Assembly: GCF_900105415.1 (NCBI RefSeq) | Contig: NZ_FNSM01000001.1 | Span: 6,387,501-6,451,500, forward strand | Origin: Streptomyces sp. TLI_105 | GTDB taxonomy: Bacteria; Actinomycetota; Actinomycetes; Streptomycetales; Streptomycetaceae | DNA length: 64,000 bases | Direction of reading: 5' to 3' | Shown here: positions 48,620-58,482 of the stretch, piece by piece | Position numbering within the stretch: the first letter of the stretch is position 1 | Layout: each line of letters starts with the position of its first letter | Notes under the pieces: model-generated | Database searches by the model: none | Told to the model about the DNA's origin: nothing | Seen by the model: the letters and a program-made list of their open reading frames with translations, nothing else | Program-made: the position numbers and the translations under genes

Positions 48620-51432
48620 GACAGGATCCGGCCCCCCTCCATGGTGTGCACCGTGTGCGCGATCCCGGCGACCAGGTCCGGATCGTGCTCCACGACGAGG
48701 ACGGTCAGCCCGTCCGCCGCGAGCGCGGCCAGGATCCGGGCGAGCGCGGCGGTCTCGGCGGCGTCGAGCCCGGCGGCCGGCTCGTCGAGGAGGAGCGTGT
48801 GCGGCCGCCTGGCCAGTGCGCGGGCCACCTCGACCCGGCGCAGCGTTCCGGTGGGCAGGTCCGCCGCCGCCCGGTGCCGTACGGGCCCGGCCAGCCCGAG
48901 CAGCCGCAGGCTCCGCTCCACGGCGGCCGGATCCCCGCGCCCCTCGCCCTGCTCCTGGCCCAGGCGGACGTTCTCCTCGACGGTGAGCGACGGGAACACG
49001 GCGAGCCGCTGGAAGGTCCGGGCGATGCCGAGACGGGCCCGGGCGTGGGCGGACCGGGCGGTGATGTCGGTGCCGTCGAGCGTGATCCGGCCCTGGCCCC
49101 GGCGGGGGCGGAGGGTCCCGGCGAGGCAGTCGAACAGGGTGCTCTTGCCCGCGCCGTTGGGACCGACGAGGGCGGTGACGCGGGCGGGGGAGAGGACGAG
49201 GGTGACGTGGGAGAGGGCGGTGACGCCTCCGGGGTAGGTGAGGGTGAGGTCGTGTGCGCGGAGTCCCGTGCGGGGTGCGGGACCGGGCGGGGGGTGGTGC
49301 GGGCGCGTCGTCCGGTGCGGGGCGGGTCCCGTCGGGCGGGGACGGGCTTCGTCGGCGGCCGGCGGGCCGTGGGGGTGCGTCCGGGCTTCGGCCGGATGGG
49401 GGTTCCCACCCGCGCCCTCCGTGCGGGTCGTCGGCAGAGGCGCGGGTCTTCCCGTGGGGGGTCGCGCGCCGTCGGCGGTCGGCGGCCCGTGGGGGCGGCG
49501 TGTCCGGCCTTCGGCCGGCCCGGCGGCCGCCCGGGCGTGGGCGCGCACCCGGCCTTCGGCCGGGCCGGTGCCGTGGGCCTCGGTCGGAGTGGCGCCGGGG
49601 GGCCCGCTCGGGCCGGTGCCGGGAGGGCCGCTCGGGGCCGCGGTGGTCGGCGGGCCGTGGGGCTCGGGCCGTTCGCGGTGCGGGAGCAGCGTCAGCAGGG
49701 GTGGGAGGCGGCCCGTCAGTGTTGCCAGGAGGCCTATCAGGGCTGCCGCCGTGCCTGCCTGGGGGCCCGCGTCGAGGGTCGTCAGGAGGGCCGCCGCGAC
49801 CGGCGGGGTGAGGAGGCTGTCGGCGCCCAGGACCAGGACGGCGGCGAACCAGAGCAGGCCGCGCACCGGGTCGTACTGCTCGGGGTCGAAGGCGCGCAGC
49901 CCCATGCCGAGGAGCCCGCCGCCGAGGGCCGCCAGGGCCGCCCCCACGACGAAGGCGAGGAGCTTGAGGCGGGGCACCGGGACGCCCGCCGCCTCGGCGC
50001 CCGGCTCGTGGTCCCGCAGGGCGGCGAGCGCGCGACCCGTGCGGCCCCGGCGGAGGGCCGCCACCAGGGCGAGGCAGCCGGCCAGGACGACGAGCTCCAG
50101 GGCGTAGAAGGCGCGGTCGTCGGAGAAGCCCGCCGGGCGGCCGAGGGACAGGCCGGCCGTCGCGTACGGCTGGGTGAGGACGAAGCGGCTCACCGCCACC
50201 CCCACGGCCAGCGTCGCCAGGGCGAGGGCCAGACCGTGCCGCCGGATCGCCGGCCGGCCCGTCACCAGGCCCGCCACCGCCACCATCGGCACGGCGAGTC
50301 CGAGGGCCGGGAGCGCGGGCACTCCGGCGGCCGCGAGCAGCGCCGTGAAGAGGGCGCCCAGGCCCGCGTACGCCGCCTGGCCCAGGGCGATCTGGCCGCC
50401 GCGGCCCGCCACGACGACCAGCGACAGGAGGATCACGGCGAGCGCGGGGACCTGGACCGCCGTGTGCAGGTCGGAGCCCGCGAGACCGAGCGGGAGGAGG
50501 AACAGGACGCCGACCACCAGCCACAGGGCCGTGGGCACGCGGGCGGGCCGTGCCGGCGGCGGCAGGGCGTCCTCGCCCTTGCCGCCGATGCCCGGCAGGA
50601 CGAGCGCCGCCACCAGGAGCGCCACCACGAACAGGTTCGCCCCGACGGCCTGGAGGAGGGGTTCCGCCCAGCCCTCCGGGTGCAGCCGGGTCAGCTGCGC
50701 CTGGGCGACGCCGATGGCGAGCGCGGCCGCCACGGCCACCGGCAGCGACCGCATCCGGGCGATCACCGCGACCGCGATCACCTCGACGACGAGCAGCGGC
50801 ATCCCGTACGGGTCGAGCCGTACGTACGGGGCGAGCAGCACGCCCGTGAGCCCGGCCGTGAACGAGCCGAACGCCCAGCCCGCCGCCGCCACCCGGTCCG
50901 CGTCGATGCCCGCCAGGACGGCGAGCGGACGGTTGTCCACGACCGCCCGCAGCTCCCGGCCGAACCGCGTCCACCGCGTCACCGCCCCCACCAGACAGGC
51001 CAGCGCGACCACCGCCGCGAGCTGCGCCCACGGATCGTCGCCGAGCAGCACGGGCGCGTCGTCCCGGGCCCCCGGGCCCCACAGCAGCACCGCCCCGCCC
51101 ACCAGCAGGACGAAGACGCCGATCGTCGCCACCAGGGTCTGGGCCGGATGGGAGCCGAGCAGCGCCAGGGGACGGAAGACGCCCCGGTCGAGGGCCAGGC
51201 CGAGGGCGGGGGCGAAGAGGAGGAGCGTGACCAGGGCGCCCAGGGGCAGCGGCCAGCCCCAGCCGACCACCAGCTGGCGGAGCACGTACGCGCAGACCAT
51301 GGCGACGGCCCCGTGCGCGAGGTTCAGCACGCCCGTCGCCCGGTGGGTGACGACCAGGCCGATGCCGGTGAGCGCGGCGGCGCTGCCGACCGCGAGGCCG
51401 GCGAGCGTCAGCTCGTACGTCAGGGAGGCCAC
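48616..51432 (-). CDS. fused LivH-LivM-LivG ABC transporter protein
   Basis: 938 residues holding three subunits that are normally separate. Residues 1 to about 290 are a LivH-like permease (GIGLVVTHRATGVLNLAHGA), about 300-590 a LivM-like permease (VVAGRGGQIALGQAAYAGLGA), then a 120-residue Pro/Gly/Thr-rich linker with repeated PHGPP, and from about 720 a LivG ATPase with VGPNGAGKSTLFDCL, PTGTLRRVEVARAL in place of the usual signature, and TLLLDEPAAGLD. It imports branched-chain amino acids, amides or urea-like solutes. Coupled to livF; the binding protein at 52428 is on the other strand. Confidence 0.92.
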   Translation of the reverse strand: MASLTYELTLAGLAVGSAAALTGIGLVVTHRATGVLNLAHGAVAMVCAYVLRQLVVGWGWPLPLGALVTLLLFAPALGLALDRGVFRPLALLGSHPAQTLVATIGVFVLLVGGAVLLWGPGARDDAPVLLGDDPWAQLAAVVALACLVGAVTRWTRFGRELRAVVDNRPLAVLAGIDADRVAAAGWAFGSFTAGLTGVLLAPYVRLDPYGMPLLVVEVIAVAVIARMRSLPVAVAAALAIGVAQAQLTRLHPEGWAEPLLQAVGANLFVVALLVAALVLPGIGGKGEDALPPPARPARVPTALWLVVGVLFLLPLGLAGSDLHTAVQVPALAVILLSLVVVAGRGGQIALGQAAYAGLGALFTALLAAAGVPALPALGLAVPMVAVAGLVTGRPAIRRHGLALALATLAVGVAVSRFVLTQPYATAGLSLGRPAGFSDDRAFYALELVVLAGCLALVAALRRGRTGRALAALRDHEPGAEAAGVPVPRLKLLAFVVGAALAALGGGLLGMGLRAFDPEQYDPVRGLLWFAAVLVLGADSLLTPPVAAALLTTLDAGPQAGTAAALIGLLATLTGRLPPLLTLLPHRERPEPHGPPTTAAPSGPPGTGPSGPPGATPTEAHGTGPAEGRVRAHARAAAGPAEGRTRRPHGPPTADGARPPTGRPAPLPTTRTEGAGGNPHPAEARTHPHGPPAADEARPRPTGPAPHRTTRPHHPPPGPAPRTGLRAHDLTLTYPGGVTALSHVTLVLSPARVTALVGPNGAGKSTLFDCLAGTLRPRRGQGRITLDGTDITARSAHARARLGIARTFQRLAVFPSLTVEENVRLGQEQGEGRGDPAAVERSLRLLGLAGPVRHRAAADLPTGTLRRVEVARALARRPHTLLLDEPAAGLDAAETAALARILAALAADGLTVLVVEHDPDLVAGIAHTVHTMEGGRILS

Positions 51433-51818
51433 GGCTCACACACCGGGCAGGGGGCGAGCTCCGCGTCCCCCACCTCCACGGCCTCCGCCTTGCCCGCCAC
51501 CAGCGGGCAGTCCGGACGATGCGCGAGGGTCCCCCCGGGGACCCGCAGGAGGGGGCCGTCCGAGGACGGCGGAGGAGGCTCCTGCGGGCCGGGGGGACGC
51601 GGCCGAGGAGGACGTACGGGAAGCAGCGCCGCCGCACCGACGAGGACCGCGCCCGCCACGAGGAGCGCGGCCCCCGGCACCGTGCACGAGGCCAGATAGG
51701 GCAGCTGGCGCTCCGCGAAGCGCTCGCCGGAGATCCCGTACCAGCCGAGCGCGCAGAGCACCGCGCCCCCGGCGGCCGCCGCGAGACCGCTCCAGAGCAG
51801 GATCCGGGATGTCGGCAC
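51420..51818 (-). CDS. small membrane protein with C-terminal Cys motif
   Basis: 132 residues with two hydrophobic segments (ILLWSGLAAAAGGAVLCALG and VPGAALLVAGAVLVGAAALL), a proline-rich cytosolic linker and a C-terminal block with HRPDCPLVAG and APCPVC that could bind a metal. GTG 51818 was chosen. The last 13 bases overlap the start of the LivHMG fusion gene, so it is probably the first gene of that operon. Function unknown. Confidence 0.72.
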   Translation of the reverse strand: MPTSRILLWSGLAAAAGGAVLCALGWYGISGERFAERQLPYLASCTVPGAALLVAGAVLVGAAALLPVRPPRPRPPGPQEPPPPSSDGPLLRVPGGTLAHRPDCPLVAGKAEAVEVGDAELAPCPVCEPWPP

Positions 51819-51916
51819 GGGGCCTCCCTCGTCTCTTCCTTGCACTATGCCCCGATTCGTCCCACCCTGGAAACGCCAGCCGCTCCGGACTGGCGGGACA
51901 CCCGGTGGTGAGCCAG

Positions 51917-52450
51917 ATGGTTGTCGTACGACGCGATGCACGCTCCCGTCTCGCGGTCCTCGGGGCCGTCGCCGTCCTGGCCCTGGCGCCCGCCCTCACG
52001 AGCTGCTCGGACGACGGCGGGTCGAAGAGCGGCAACACCGCCTCGTCCACCCCGCCGCCCGCCAAGACGGCCCTGCCGCCGGCGGGCGACCAGCCCACCG
52101 ACCCGGCCGCCGCCAGGGCCGAGGTCACCAAGAACTGGACGGCGTTCTTCGACCCGAAGACGCCCCTCGCCCAGAAGGTGAAGCTCCTGGAGGACGGGGA
52201 GCGGATGCGGCCGGTGCTCGCCGCCTTCGCCGGCGACAAGAACGCGGCCATGACCTCCGCGAAGGTCACCGACGTCGAGTTCACCTCGGCCGCCGGCGCG
52301 AACGTCACCTACGACCTGCTGGTCGGCGGGAACCCGGCACTGCCCGGCTCCCGGGGCACCTCCATCCTCCAGAACGACACCTGGAAGGTCTCCGTGAAGA
52401 CCCTGTGCGGCCTGGTCGAGCTGAGCGGTGTCACCGTCCAGGGCTGCTGA
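51917..52450 (+). CDS. lipoprotein resembling low-molecular-weight antigen MTB12
   Basis: 177 residues. The N-terminal signal ends in a lipobox ALTSC at about residue 31, then a Ser/Pro linker and a compact domain (WTAFFDPKTPLAQKVKLLED and AGANVTYDLLVGGNPALPG) similar in layout to the Mtb12 family. GTG 51908 is an alternative start. Its 3' end overlaps the next lipoprotein gene by 23 bases, so both are likely made together. The family likeness is by eye and moderate. Confidence 0.75.
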   Translation: MVVVRRDARSRLAVLGAVAVLALAPALTSCSDDGGSKSGNTASSTPPPAKTALPPAGDQPTDPAAARAEVTKNWTAFFDPKTPLAQKVKLLEDGERMRPVLAAFAGDKNAAMTSAKVTDVEFTSAAGANVTYDLLVGGNPALPGSRGTSILQNDTWKVSVKTLCGLVELSGVTVQGC

Positions 52451-53720
52451 GGCGGTCGCGGCGCTGCTCCTGGCCGTCCTGCTCGCCCTCCTCACGGCCT
52501 GCGGCAGCCGGCTCCCGGAGCGCGTCTTCGAGACGCGGCCCACCGCCCACCCCTCCGGCGGTGAGCCGCTCCGCGTCGGGATCATCACCAGCGCCACCAG
52601 CCCCGTCGGCGGGCAGACCCTCACCGGCCCGCGCGACGGGGCCCGCGCCTGGTTCGACGCCCTCAACGCGCGCGGAGGCCTCGACGGGCGCCGCGTCGAG
52701 GTCGAGACCTGCGACGACGGCGGCAGCGGCGTCGGCGACAACGCGTGCGTGCACCGGCTGATCGACGAGCGCGGCGTCTTCGCCCTCGTCGCCACCACCG
52801 CCCTGAACTACGCGGGCGCGCCCCTCGTCGCCCGGGCCGGCGTCCCCGACATCGGCGGCCAGCCGCTCACTCCCGCCTACGACACCTATCCGCACCTCTA
52901 CGGCATCTACGGCAGCTCCGCCCCGCGCACCGGCCGCGCACCGGGCTGGGGCGGCACGCTGTACGGCGGGACCGAGGTCTACCACTGGTTCCGGAAGGAA
53001 CTGGGCGCACGGACCGCCGCCGTCGTCTCCTACAACCAGGCCGCCTCCGCCGCCTACGCCCGCCTGGTCGCACGGGGACTGCGCGCCGAGGGCTACCGCG
53101 TCGTCGAGGAACAGGTCGACTTCGCCCTGCCCAACTTCCGCGCGGTCGCCGCCGATCTGCGGGCCGAGCACGCCGACCTCCTCTTCGACGCGATGGACAC
53201 CCACGGCAACGTGCGCCTGTGCGAGGCGATGGAGACGCTCGGGGTCAAGGTCGCCGCCAAGGTGACCAACGTGCAGAACTGGTCCTCGGCCGTCTCCCAC
53301 GACTACGCCCGTGCCCCCGGCTGCCGGGCCTCGCTGTGGGTGACGGGCTCCAGCCGGAACTACGAGGACACCGGGCATCCGGCGGTCCGCGCCTTCCGCA
53401 CGGCCATGGGCGACCGGCCCTTGTCGCAATGGCAGTTGGAAGGCTGGGCGGCGGCGATGTGGTTCACCGACGCGGCCCGCTCCTGCCTCGCCCGGGGCGA
53501 GCTCACCCGCGGCTGCGTCGAGGAGTTCATGAACCGTCCGGAACCGTACACCGCGCGCGGACTGCTGCTCCCCGTACGGTTCGAGCACCTGGCCCGGCCG
53601 CCCGCCACCCGGAACACCTGTCTGTCCGTGGCCCGTTGGCAGGACGGACGGGGCTGGGTGAGCCAGGGCGACATGACCGAGAACTGCGCGACCGTCCCCC
53701 AGCTCGGCTACCGCCCGTGA
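52428..53720 (+). CDS. LivK-like substrate-binding lipoprotein
   Basis: 430 residues. The lipobox is LLTACGS near residue 25. The type I periplasmic-binding fold is evident from LRVGIITSATSPVGGQ, GARAWFDALNARGGLDGRRV, the SYNQAASAAYARLVARGLRAEG hinge region and the C-terminal GWAAAMWFTDAA. It probably captures the substrate of the divergent LivHMGF transporter 1 kb away. GTG 52428 lies inside the preceding gene. Confidence 0.88.
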   Translation: MSPSRAAEAVAALLLAVLLALLTACGSRLPERVFETRPTAHPSGGEPLRVGIITSATSPVGGQTLTGPRDGARAWFDALNARGGLDGRRVEVETCDDGGSGVGDNACVHRLIDERGVFALVATTALNYAGAPLVARAGVPDIGGQPLTPAYDTYPHLYGIYGSSAPRTGRAPGWGGTLYGGTEVYHWFRKELGARTAAVVSYNQAASAAYARLVARGLRAEGYRVVEEQVDFALPNFRAVAADLRAEHADLLFDAMDTHGNVRLCEAMETLGVKVAAKVTNVQNWSSAVSHDYARAPGCRASLWVTGSSRNYEDTGHPAVRAFRTAMGDRPLSQWQLEGWAAAMWFTDAARSCLARGELTRGCVEEFMNRPEPYTARGLLLPVRFEHLARPPATRNTCLSVARWQDGRGWVSQGDMTENCATVPQLGYRP

Positions 53721-53793
53721 ACGGCGCCCCCGCACCGGCAGTACAGTCGGGCACCGACCGACTGACCGACTGACCGGGGGGAACCGGCAGTAG

Positions 53794-55068
53794 ATGCGTA
53801 TCTCCTTTCTGCTCCACAACGGCTACCACTACGGCGGCACCATCCAGACCACGTTCACGCTCGCCGAGGAACTGGCGGAACGGCACGAGGTCGAGATCGT
53901 CTCCGTGTTCCGCCACCGCGACCGCCCGATCCTCGGCCTGCCGGCGGGGGTGACCCTGCGCCACCTCGTCGACCTGCGCCGGGACAGTCCCGGATACGAC
54001 GGCGACCACCCCGACCACCACCGCCCCGCCGAGGTCTTCCCGCGCGGCGACGGCCGCTGGAAGCAGTACAGCGCGCTCACCGACGCCCGGATCGGGGAGT
54101 ACCTCCGCGGGGTGGAGGCCGACGTCCTCGTCGCCACCCGCCCCGGGCTCAACGTGCACCTAGCCCGGCAGGCCCGCCGGGGGCCGGTCCTCGTCGGCCA
54201 GGAACACCTGATCCTGCGCGGCCACAGCTACCGGCTGCGCCGGGACATCGCCCACGAGTACGCGCTCCTCGACGCCGTCACCACGGTCACCGAGGCCGAC
54301 GCCCGGGCCTACCGCGAGCTCCGGCTGCCCGGCGTACGCGTCGAGGCCGTGCCCAACAGCGTGCCCGCCCCCTCCGTACCGCCCGCCGACCCCACGGCGA
54401 GGACCGTCGTCGCGGCGGGCCGGCTGACCCGGGTCAAGCGGTACGACGTGCTGATCGACGCCTTCGCGTCCGTGGCCGCCGACCATCCCGACTGGAAGCT
54501 GCGGATCTACGGCACCGGCGACGCCGTCCAGGACCTCAAGGCCCCGCTGACCCGGCAGATCCAGGACCTCGGGCTCGACGGGCAGGTCTTCCTCATGGGG
54601 GCCGTCACCCCGATGGAACCGGAGTGGGCCAAGGGCTCCATCGCCGCCGTGACCTCGCAGCGCGAGTCCTTCGGCATGACGATCGTCGAGGCGATGCGGT
54701 GCGGGCTGCCGGTGGTCTCCACCGACTGCCCCCACGGGCCGCGCGAGATCATCGAGGACGGGGTCGACGGGCGGCTCGTGCCGGTCGACGACGTCGCCGC
54801 CGTCGCGGGAGCGCTGCGGGCGTACGTCGAGGACGAGGAGCTCCGGGCCAAGGCCGGGCGGGCGGCGCTCGCCGCGTCCGAACGCTTCGACCCGTCGCGG
54901 ATCGCCGCGCGGCACGAGGCCCTGTGGACGGAACTCGTCGCGCGCGGCGCGGGGCGGCGGGTGCATGCGGCTGGGCGGGCGCGGGTGCATCGGGGGGTGG
55001 GGCGGGTCGTGGACGCGGTCTACACCCAGAAGGCGAGGGCGGGCCGCCTCCTCCGCCGCCTCCGCTGA
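53794..55068 (+). CDS. GT4 family glycosyltransferase
   Basis: 424 residues. The N-terminal NGYHYGGTIQTTFTLAEELA, the donor-domain VVAAGRLTRVKRYDVLIDAF and the EX7E-type block AVTSQRESFGMTIVEAMRCG plus LPVVSTDCPHGPREIIEDG identify a GT4 enzyme. The acceptor is unknown. GGGGGAA is upstream of ATG. An Arg-rich C-terminus of about 50 residues follows the domain. The region after the stop is repeat-rich. Confidence 0.87.
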   Translation: MRISFLLHNGYHYGGTIQTTFTLAEELAERHEVEIVSVFRHRDRPILGLPAGVTLRHLVDLRRDSPGYDGDHPDHHRPAEVFPRGDGRWKQYSALTDARIGEYLRGVEADVLVATRPGLNVHLARQARRGPVLVGQEHLILRGHSYRLRRDIAHEYALLDAVTTVTEADARAYRELRLPGVRVEAVPNSVPAPSVPPADPTARTVVAAGRLTRVKRYDVLIDAFASVAADHPDWKLRIYGTGDAVQDLKAPLTRQIQDLGLDGQVFLMGAVTPMEPEWAKGSIAAVTSQRESFGMTIVEAMRCGLPVVSTDCPHGPREIIEDGVDGRLVPVDDVAAVAGALRAYVEDEELRAKAGRAALAASERFDPSRIAARHEALWTELVARGAGRRVHAAGRARVHRGVGRVVDAVYTQKARAGRLLRRLR

Positions 55069-55113
55069 CGCGCCCCCTGGCGGGCCTCGCCCTGCTGGCC
55101 CCCCACCGACGGG

Positions 55114-55199
55114 CCTCGCACCGGCAGGGCCCTGCACCGGTGGGGGCCCGCACCGGTGAGGCCCTGCACCCGTGGGGTCCTACCGGTGCGGGCCCCGCA
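55114..55199. repeat. degenerate tandem GC-rich repeat before copy D
   Basis: Four to five units of 15-17 bases with the core CTGCACCGGTGGGGCC or its variants follow each other after the glycosyltransferase stop. The unit is itself close to palindromic around ACCGGT. It lies in the 494-base gene-free gap that also holds repeat copy D. Confidence 0.7.
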
Positions 55200-55270
55200 T
55201 CCCCGCGGGCACGCCCCGCAGGGCGCGCCCCCGCCCCGGTGCGGGCCGCGCCCGCCGGCCCCCGCGCCCG

Positions 55271-55465
55271 CCCGTGTGGGCGCGCCCACGGGACGGCGCC
55301 CTGAGCGGCGCCTCCGCGTTCCGCGCCTGGACCCGCACCGACAGCGTGGCGCATCTAGGGGTGCGGGTCAGGGCGCGGGAGCCTCTGGCGCCGGCAAGGG
55401 CGCCGTTCCGTTGTGCCCACCCGTTCCGCCCCGGCGGAACGCATGCCCACAACGGGGGGCACCGC
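55271..55465. repeat. structured intergenic repeat, copy D (reverse orientation)
   Basis: Same layout and orientation as copy B. The type-1 arm is reduced to the perfect palindrome GTGGGCGCGCCCAC near 55276-55289, so its long loop has been lost. The central stem GACCCGCACC (55330-55339) and GGTGCGGGTC (55360-55369) enclose a 20-nt loop. The type-2 arm at about 55410-55453 keeps CGTTCCG/CGGAACG and the outer GGGCACCGC. It lies between the glycosyltransferase and WYL regulator genes. Confidence 0.88.
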
Positions 55466-55562
55466 TCGGGCGATGCCAGGGCCCGTGACAGGCGCGGGTA
55501 TCGGGTCGGTGGGTTTGGGTTGCGGACCGGGGTTGTCCGCGAGGGCTGGCAGACTCGGGGAC

Positions 55563-56531
55563 ATGTTGGAGACCTCCGCGCGCCTGCTGCGGCTGCTGTC
55601 ATTGCTTCAGGCCCACCGCGAGTGGTCCGGTGCGGACCTTGCCGAGCGGCTCGGAGTGACGGCCCGCACCGTGCGGCGGGACGTCGACCGGCTGCGGGAG
55701 CTGGGCTACCCCGTGCACGCCAGTCCCGGCACGGGCGGCGGGTACCAGCTGGGGGCCGGCGCCGAGCTGCCGCCGCTGCTCCTCGACGACGAGGAGGCCG
55801 TCGCGGTCGCGGTCGGGCTGCGGTCCGCCGCCGGCCAGGGCGTCGAGGGCATCGGCGAGAGTTCCGTGCGCGCCCTGGCGAAGCTGGAGCAGGTCCTGCC
55901 GGGTCGGCTCCGGCGCCGGATCGGGGCGCTCAACGCCTTCACGGTGCCCCTGCTGCGTACTCCGAGGGAGCGGGTCGACCCGGCGGTCCTCACCGAGCTG
56001 GCCCATGCCTGCCGGGACAGCGAGCGGCTCCGCTTCGCCTACCGCGACCACGGCGGCACGGCCACCCGCAGGACCGTCGAACCGCACCGCCTCGTGTGCA
56101 CGGAGCGGCGCTGGTACCTGGTCGCCTGGGATCTGGACCGGGGCGACTGGCGGACGTTCCGGGTCGACCGGATCGAGCCGACCCCGCCGCACGGCCCCCG
56201 CTTCCCGCCCCGCCAGCCGCCCGCCGAGGACCTGGCCGCCTATGTGGAGAGGGGCGTGTCCGGCACCGCCTACGCGGTGGAGGCGACGGTCCGGCTGTTC
56301 GTCCCGCTCGCCGAGGCGGCAGCCGTCGCGGGGCCGCTGGACGGGGTCCTGACGGCGGACGGCGAGGACGCCTGTCTGCTGCGGACGGGGGCGAGCACCC
56401 TCGACATGATGGTGTTCCACGTGGCGTTCATGGGCTTCGAGTTCGAGGTGGTGGAGCCGCCGGAGCTGGCGGAGTCGGTCCGGGCGCTCAGGGACCGGTT
56501 GTCCCGGGCCCTCGATCGGTCGGAGGGCTGA
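55563..56531 (+). CDS. WYL domain transcriptional regulator
   Basis: 322 residues. An N-terminal winged helix ([20 protein letters not shown] with [20 protein letters not shown]), a central WYL domain ([21 protein letters not shown], the trio present as WYL) and a C-terminal WCX-like region. Such proteins sense ligands or single-stranded nucleic acid; the targets here are unknown. The last 44 bases overlap the end of convergent ctaD. Confidence 0.92.
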   Translation: MLETSARLLRLLSLLQAHREWSGADLAERLGVTARTVRRDVDRLRELGYPVHASPGTGGGYQLGAGAELPPLLLDDEEAVAVAVGLRSAAGQGVEGIGESSVRALAKLEQVLPGRLRRRIGALNAFTVPLLRTPRERVDPAVLTELAHACRDSERLRFAYRDHGGTATRRTVEPHRLVCTERRWYLVAWDLDRGDWRTFRVDRIEPTPPHGPRFPPRQPPAEDLAAYVERGVSGTAYAVEATVRLFVPLAEAAAVAGPLDGVLTADGEDACLLRTGASTLDMMVFHVAFMGFEFEVVEPPELAESVRALRDRLSRALDRSEG

Positions 56532-58182
56532 TCCGCAGCCGCTCGTACGCCGCGAACTCCGGGTGGTGGAGGTCGAAGGCGGGCGCCTCGGAGCGGATCC
56601 GGGGCACGGCGTCGAAGTTGTGCCGGGGCGGCGGGCAGGAGGTCGCCCATTCCAGGGAGCGTCCGAAGCCCCAGGGGTCGTCGACCTCGACCTTCTCTCC
56701 GTACCGCCAGGTCCGCCACACGTTGTAGAGGAACGGCAGCGTGGAGGCGCCGAGGAGGAAGGCGCCGATGGTGGACAGGGTGTTGAGCGTGGTGAAGCCG
56801 TCGGCCGCGAGGTAGTCGGCGTACCGGCGGGGCATGCCTTCCGCGCCGAGCCAGTGCTGCACCAGGAAGGTCAGGTGGAAGCCGGTGAAGAGGGTCCAGA
56901 AGTGGATCTTCCCGAGTCGCTCGTCGAGCATCCGGCCGGTGAACTTGGGCCACCAGAAATAGAAGCCCGCGAAGGTTGCGAAGACGACCGTGCCGAAGAC
57001 CGTGTAGTGGAAGTGGGCGACCACGAAGTACGAGTCGGTGACGTGGAAGTCCATCGGTGGCGAGGCGAGGATGACGCCGGTGAGCCCGCCGAAGAGGAAG
57101 GACACCAGGAAGCCGACGGACCAGAGCATCGGGGTCTCGAAGGAGAGCGAGCCGTGCAGCATCGTCCCGGTCCAGTTGAAGAACTTCACGCCGGTGGGCA
57201 CCGCGATGAGGAACGAGAGCATCGAGAAGAACGGCAGCAGCACCGCTCCCGTGACGAACATGTGGTGGGCCCAGACGACCACGGAGAGCCCGGTGATCGC
57301 CATGGTGGCGCCGATCAGCATCGTGTAGCCGAAGATCGGCTTGCGGGAGAAGACCGGGATGATCTCGGTGATGATCCCGAAGAACGGCAGCGCGATGATG
57401 TAGACCTCGGGGTGGCCGAAGAACCAGAAGAGGTGCTGCCACAGGAGCGCCCCGCCGTTCTCGGGCTGGAAGACCACGGCGCCGAGGCGCCGGTCGGCCT
57501 CCAGGACGAGCAGCGCCGCCGCGAGGACGGGGAAGGCGACGATCACCAGGACCGCGGTGAAGAGGACGTTCCAGGTGAAGATCGGCATCCGGAACATGGT
57601 CATGCCGGGCGCGCGCATGCCGACGATGGTGGCGAGGAAGTTCACCGAGGCCAGGATCGTGCCGAAGCCGGAGAGCGCGAGCCCCATGATCCACAGGTCG
57701 ATGCCGACGCCGGGGGAGCGTTCCAGACTGTTGAGCGGAGCGTAGGCGGTCCAGCCGAAGGCGGCGGGGCCGGTCGGGGTGAAGAGGGAGCCGACCACCA
57801 TCAGGCCGCCGAAGAGGAACAGCCAGTACGAGAACATGTTCAGCCGCGGGAAGGCGACGTCGGGGGAGCCGATCTGCAGCGGCACCAGTTCGTTCGCGAA
57901 GCCGGCGAAGGTGGGCGTGGCGAAGAGCAGCAGCATGATCGTGCCGTGCAGGGTGAAGGCCTGGTTGTACTCGAGGTTCGAGACGAGCTGGAGGCCGGGG
58001 CGGGCCAGCTCGGCCCGCATCAGCATCGCCATGAGCCCGGCGAGCAGGAAGAAGGCGAACGCGGTGGCCAGGTAGAGGTGGCCGATCTTCTTGTGGTCGG
58101 TCGTGGTGAGCCAGTCGATCATGACGCGGCCGTGCCGCTGCCGGGCCGACTCGGTGGTCGCGGTCGCTGTCCCGTTGCTCAT
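56488..58182 (-). CDS. ctaD: cytochrome c oxidase subunit I
   Basis: 564 residues, 12 membrane helices. Haem and copper ligands are visible: [12 protein letters not shown] (haem a), [10 protein letters not shown] (CuB and the cross-linked tyrosine), WAHHMFVTG (CuB) and [11 protein letters not shown] (haem a3 and a). ATG 58182 is preceded by GGAGGCGGCG. The gene stands alone without ctaC, ctaE or qcr genes, so it is likely an extra copy beside a complete oxidase locus elsewhere (inference). Confidence 0.96.
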   Translation of the reverse strand: MSNGTATATTESARQRHGRVMIDWLTTTDHKKIGHLYLATAFAFFLLAGLMAMLMRAELARPGLQLVSNLEYNQAFTLHGTIMLLLFATPTFAGFANELVPLQIGSPDVAFPRLNMFSYWLFLFGGLMVVGSLFTPTGPAAFGWTAYAPLNSLERSPGVGIDLWIMGLALSGFGTILASVNFLATIVGMRAPGMTMFRMPIFTWNVLFTAVLVIVAFPVLAAALLVLEADRRLGAVVFQPENGGALLWQHLFWFFGHPEVYIIALPFFGIITEIIPVFSRKPIFGYTMLIGATMAITGLSVVVWAHHMFVTGAVLLPFFSMLSFLIAVPTGVKFFNWTGTMLHGSLSFETPMLWSVGFLVSFLFGGLTGVILASPPMDFHVTDSYFVVAHFHYTVFGTVVFATFAGFYFWWPKFTGRMLDERLGKIHFWTLFTGFHLTFLVQHWLGAEGMPRRYADYLAADGFTTLNTLSTIGAFLLGASTLPFLYNVWRTWRYGEKVEVDDPWGFGRSLEWATSCPPPRHNFDAVPRIRSEAPAFDLHHPEFAAYERLRISPPTDRGPGTTGP

Positions 58183-58448
58183 CGCCGCCTCCGCCTCGCC
58201 GTCGTCCCGGCTCCGCGTCTCCGGGCGTTCCGACAGCGTAAGCATTGTGTAAGGGAAGAGTGTGTGCCACGCGCGCGCGTCGCCGACGCAATTCGGGACG
58301 GCTTGCGGGAAGAGGGGAATTGCCCGCCCCTTGCCCGCGCTTCCGAACCCTTCGTGCGAACTGATGGGCACCGCTGCGAATTACTGGAGAAACGGCCGGA
58401 AAGCCGCCCTGCGACTGGCGGGCGGACAGGCCAAACATATGTCGAGAA

Positions 58449-58461
58449 CTTGTGACACAAG
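58449..58461. promoter_or_regulatory. perfect 13-base palindrome CTTGTGACACAAG
   Basis: It lies 22 bases before the I78 inhibitor start and 267 bases upstream of divergent ctaD. A perfect dyad at this position is a plausible operator or overlapping -35 element; no specific regulator is recognised. Confidence 0.5.
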
Positions 58462-58482
58462 CGTGACCGCCGAGGGACTAAC

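Noticed and set aside
50174..51916. Long plus-strand frame leading into the MTB12-like lipoprotein gene
   Set aside because: It is antisense to the LivHMG fusion and the small membrane protein gene; the lipoprotein signal peptide begins only at about 51917.
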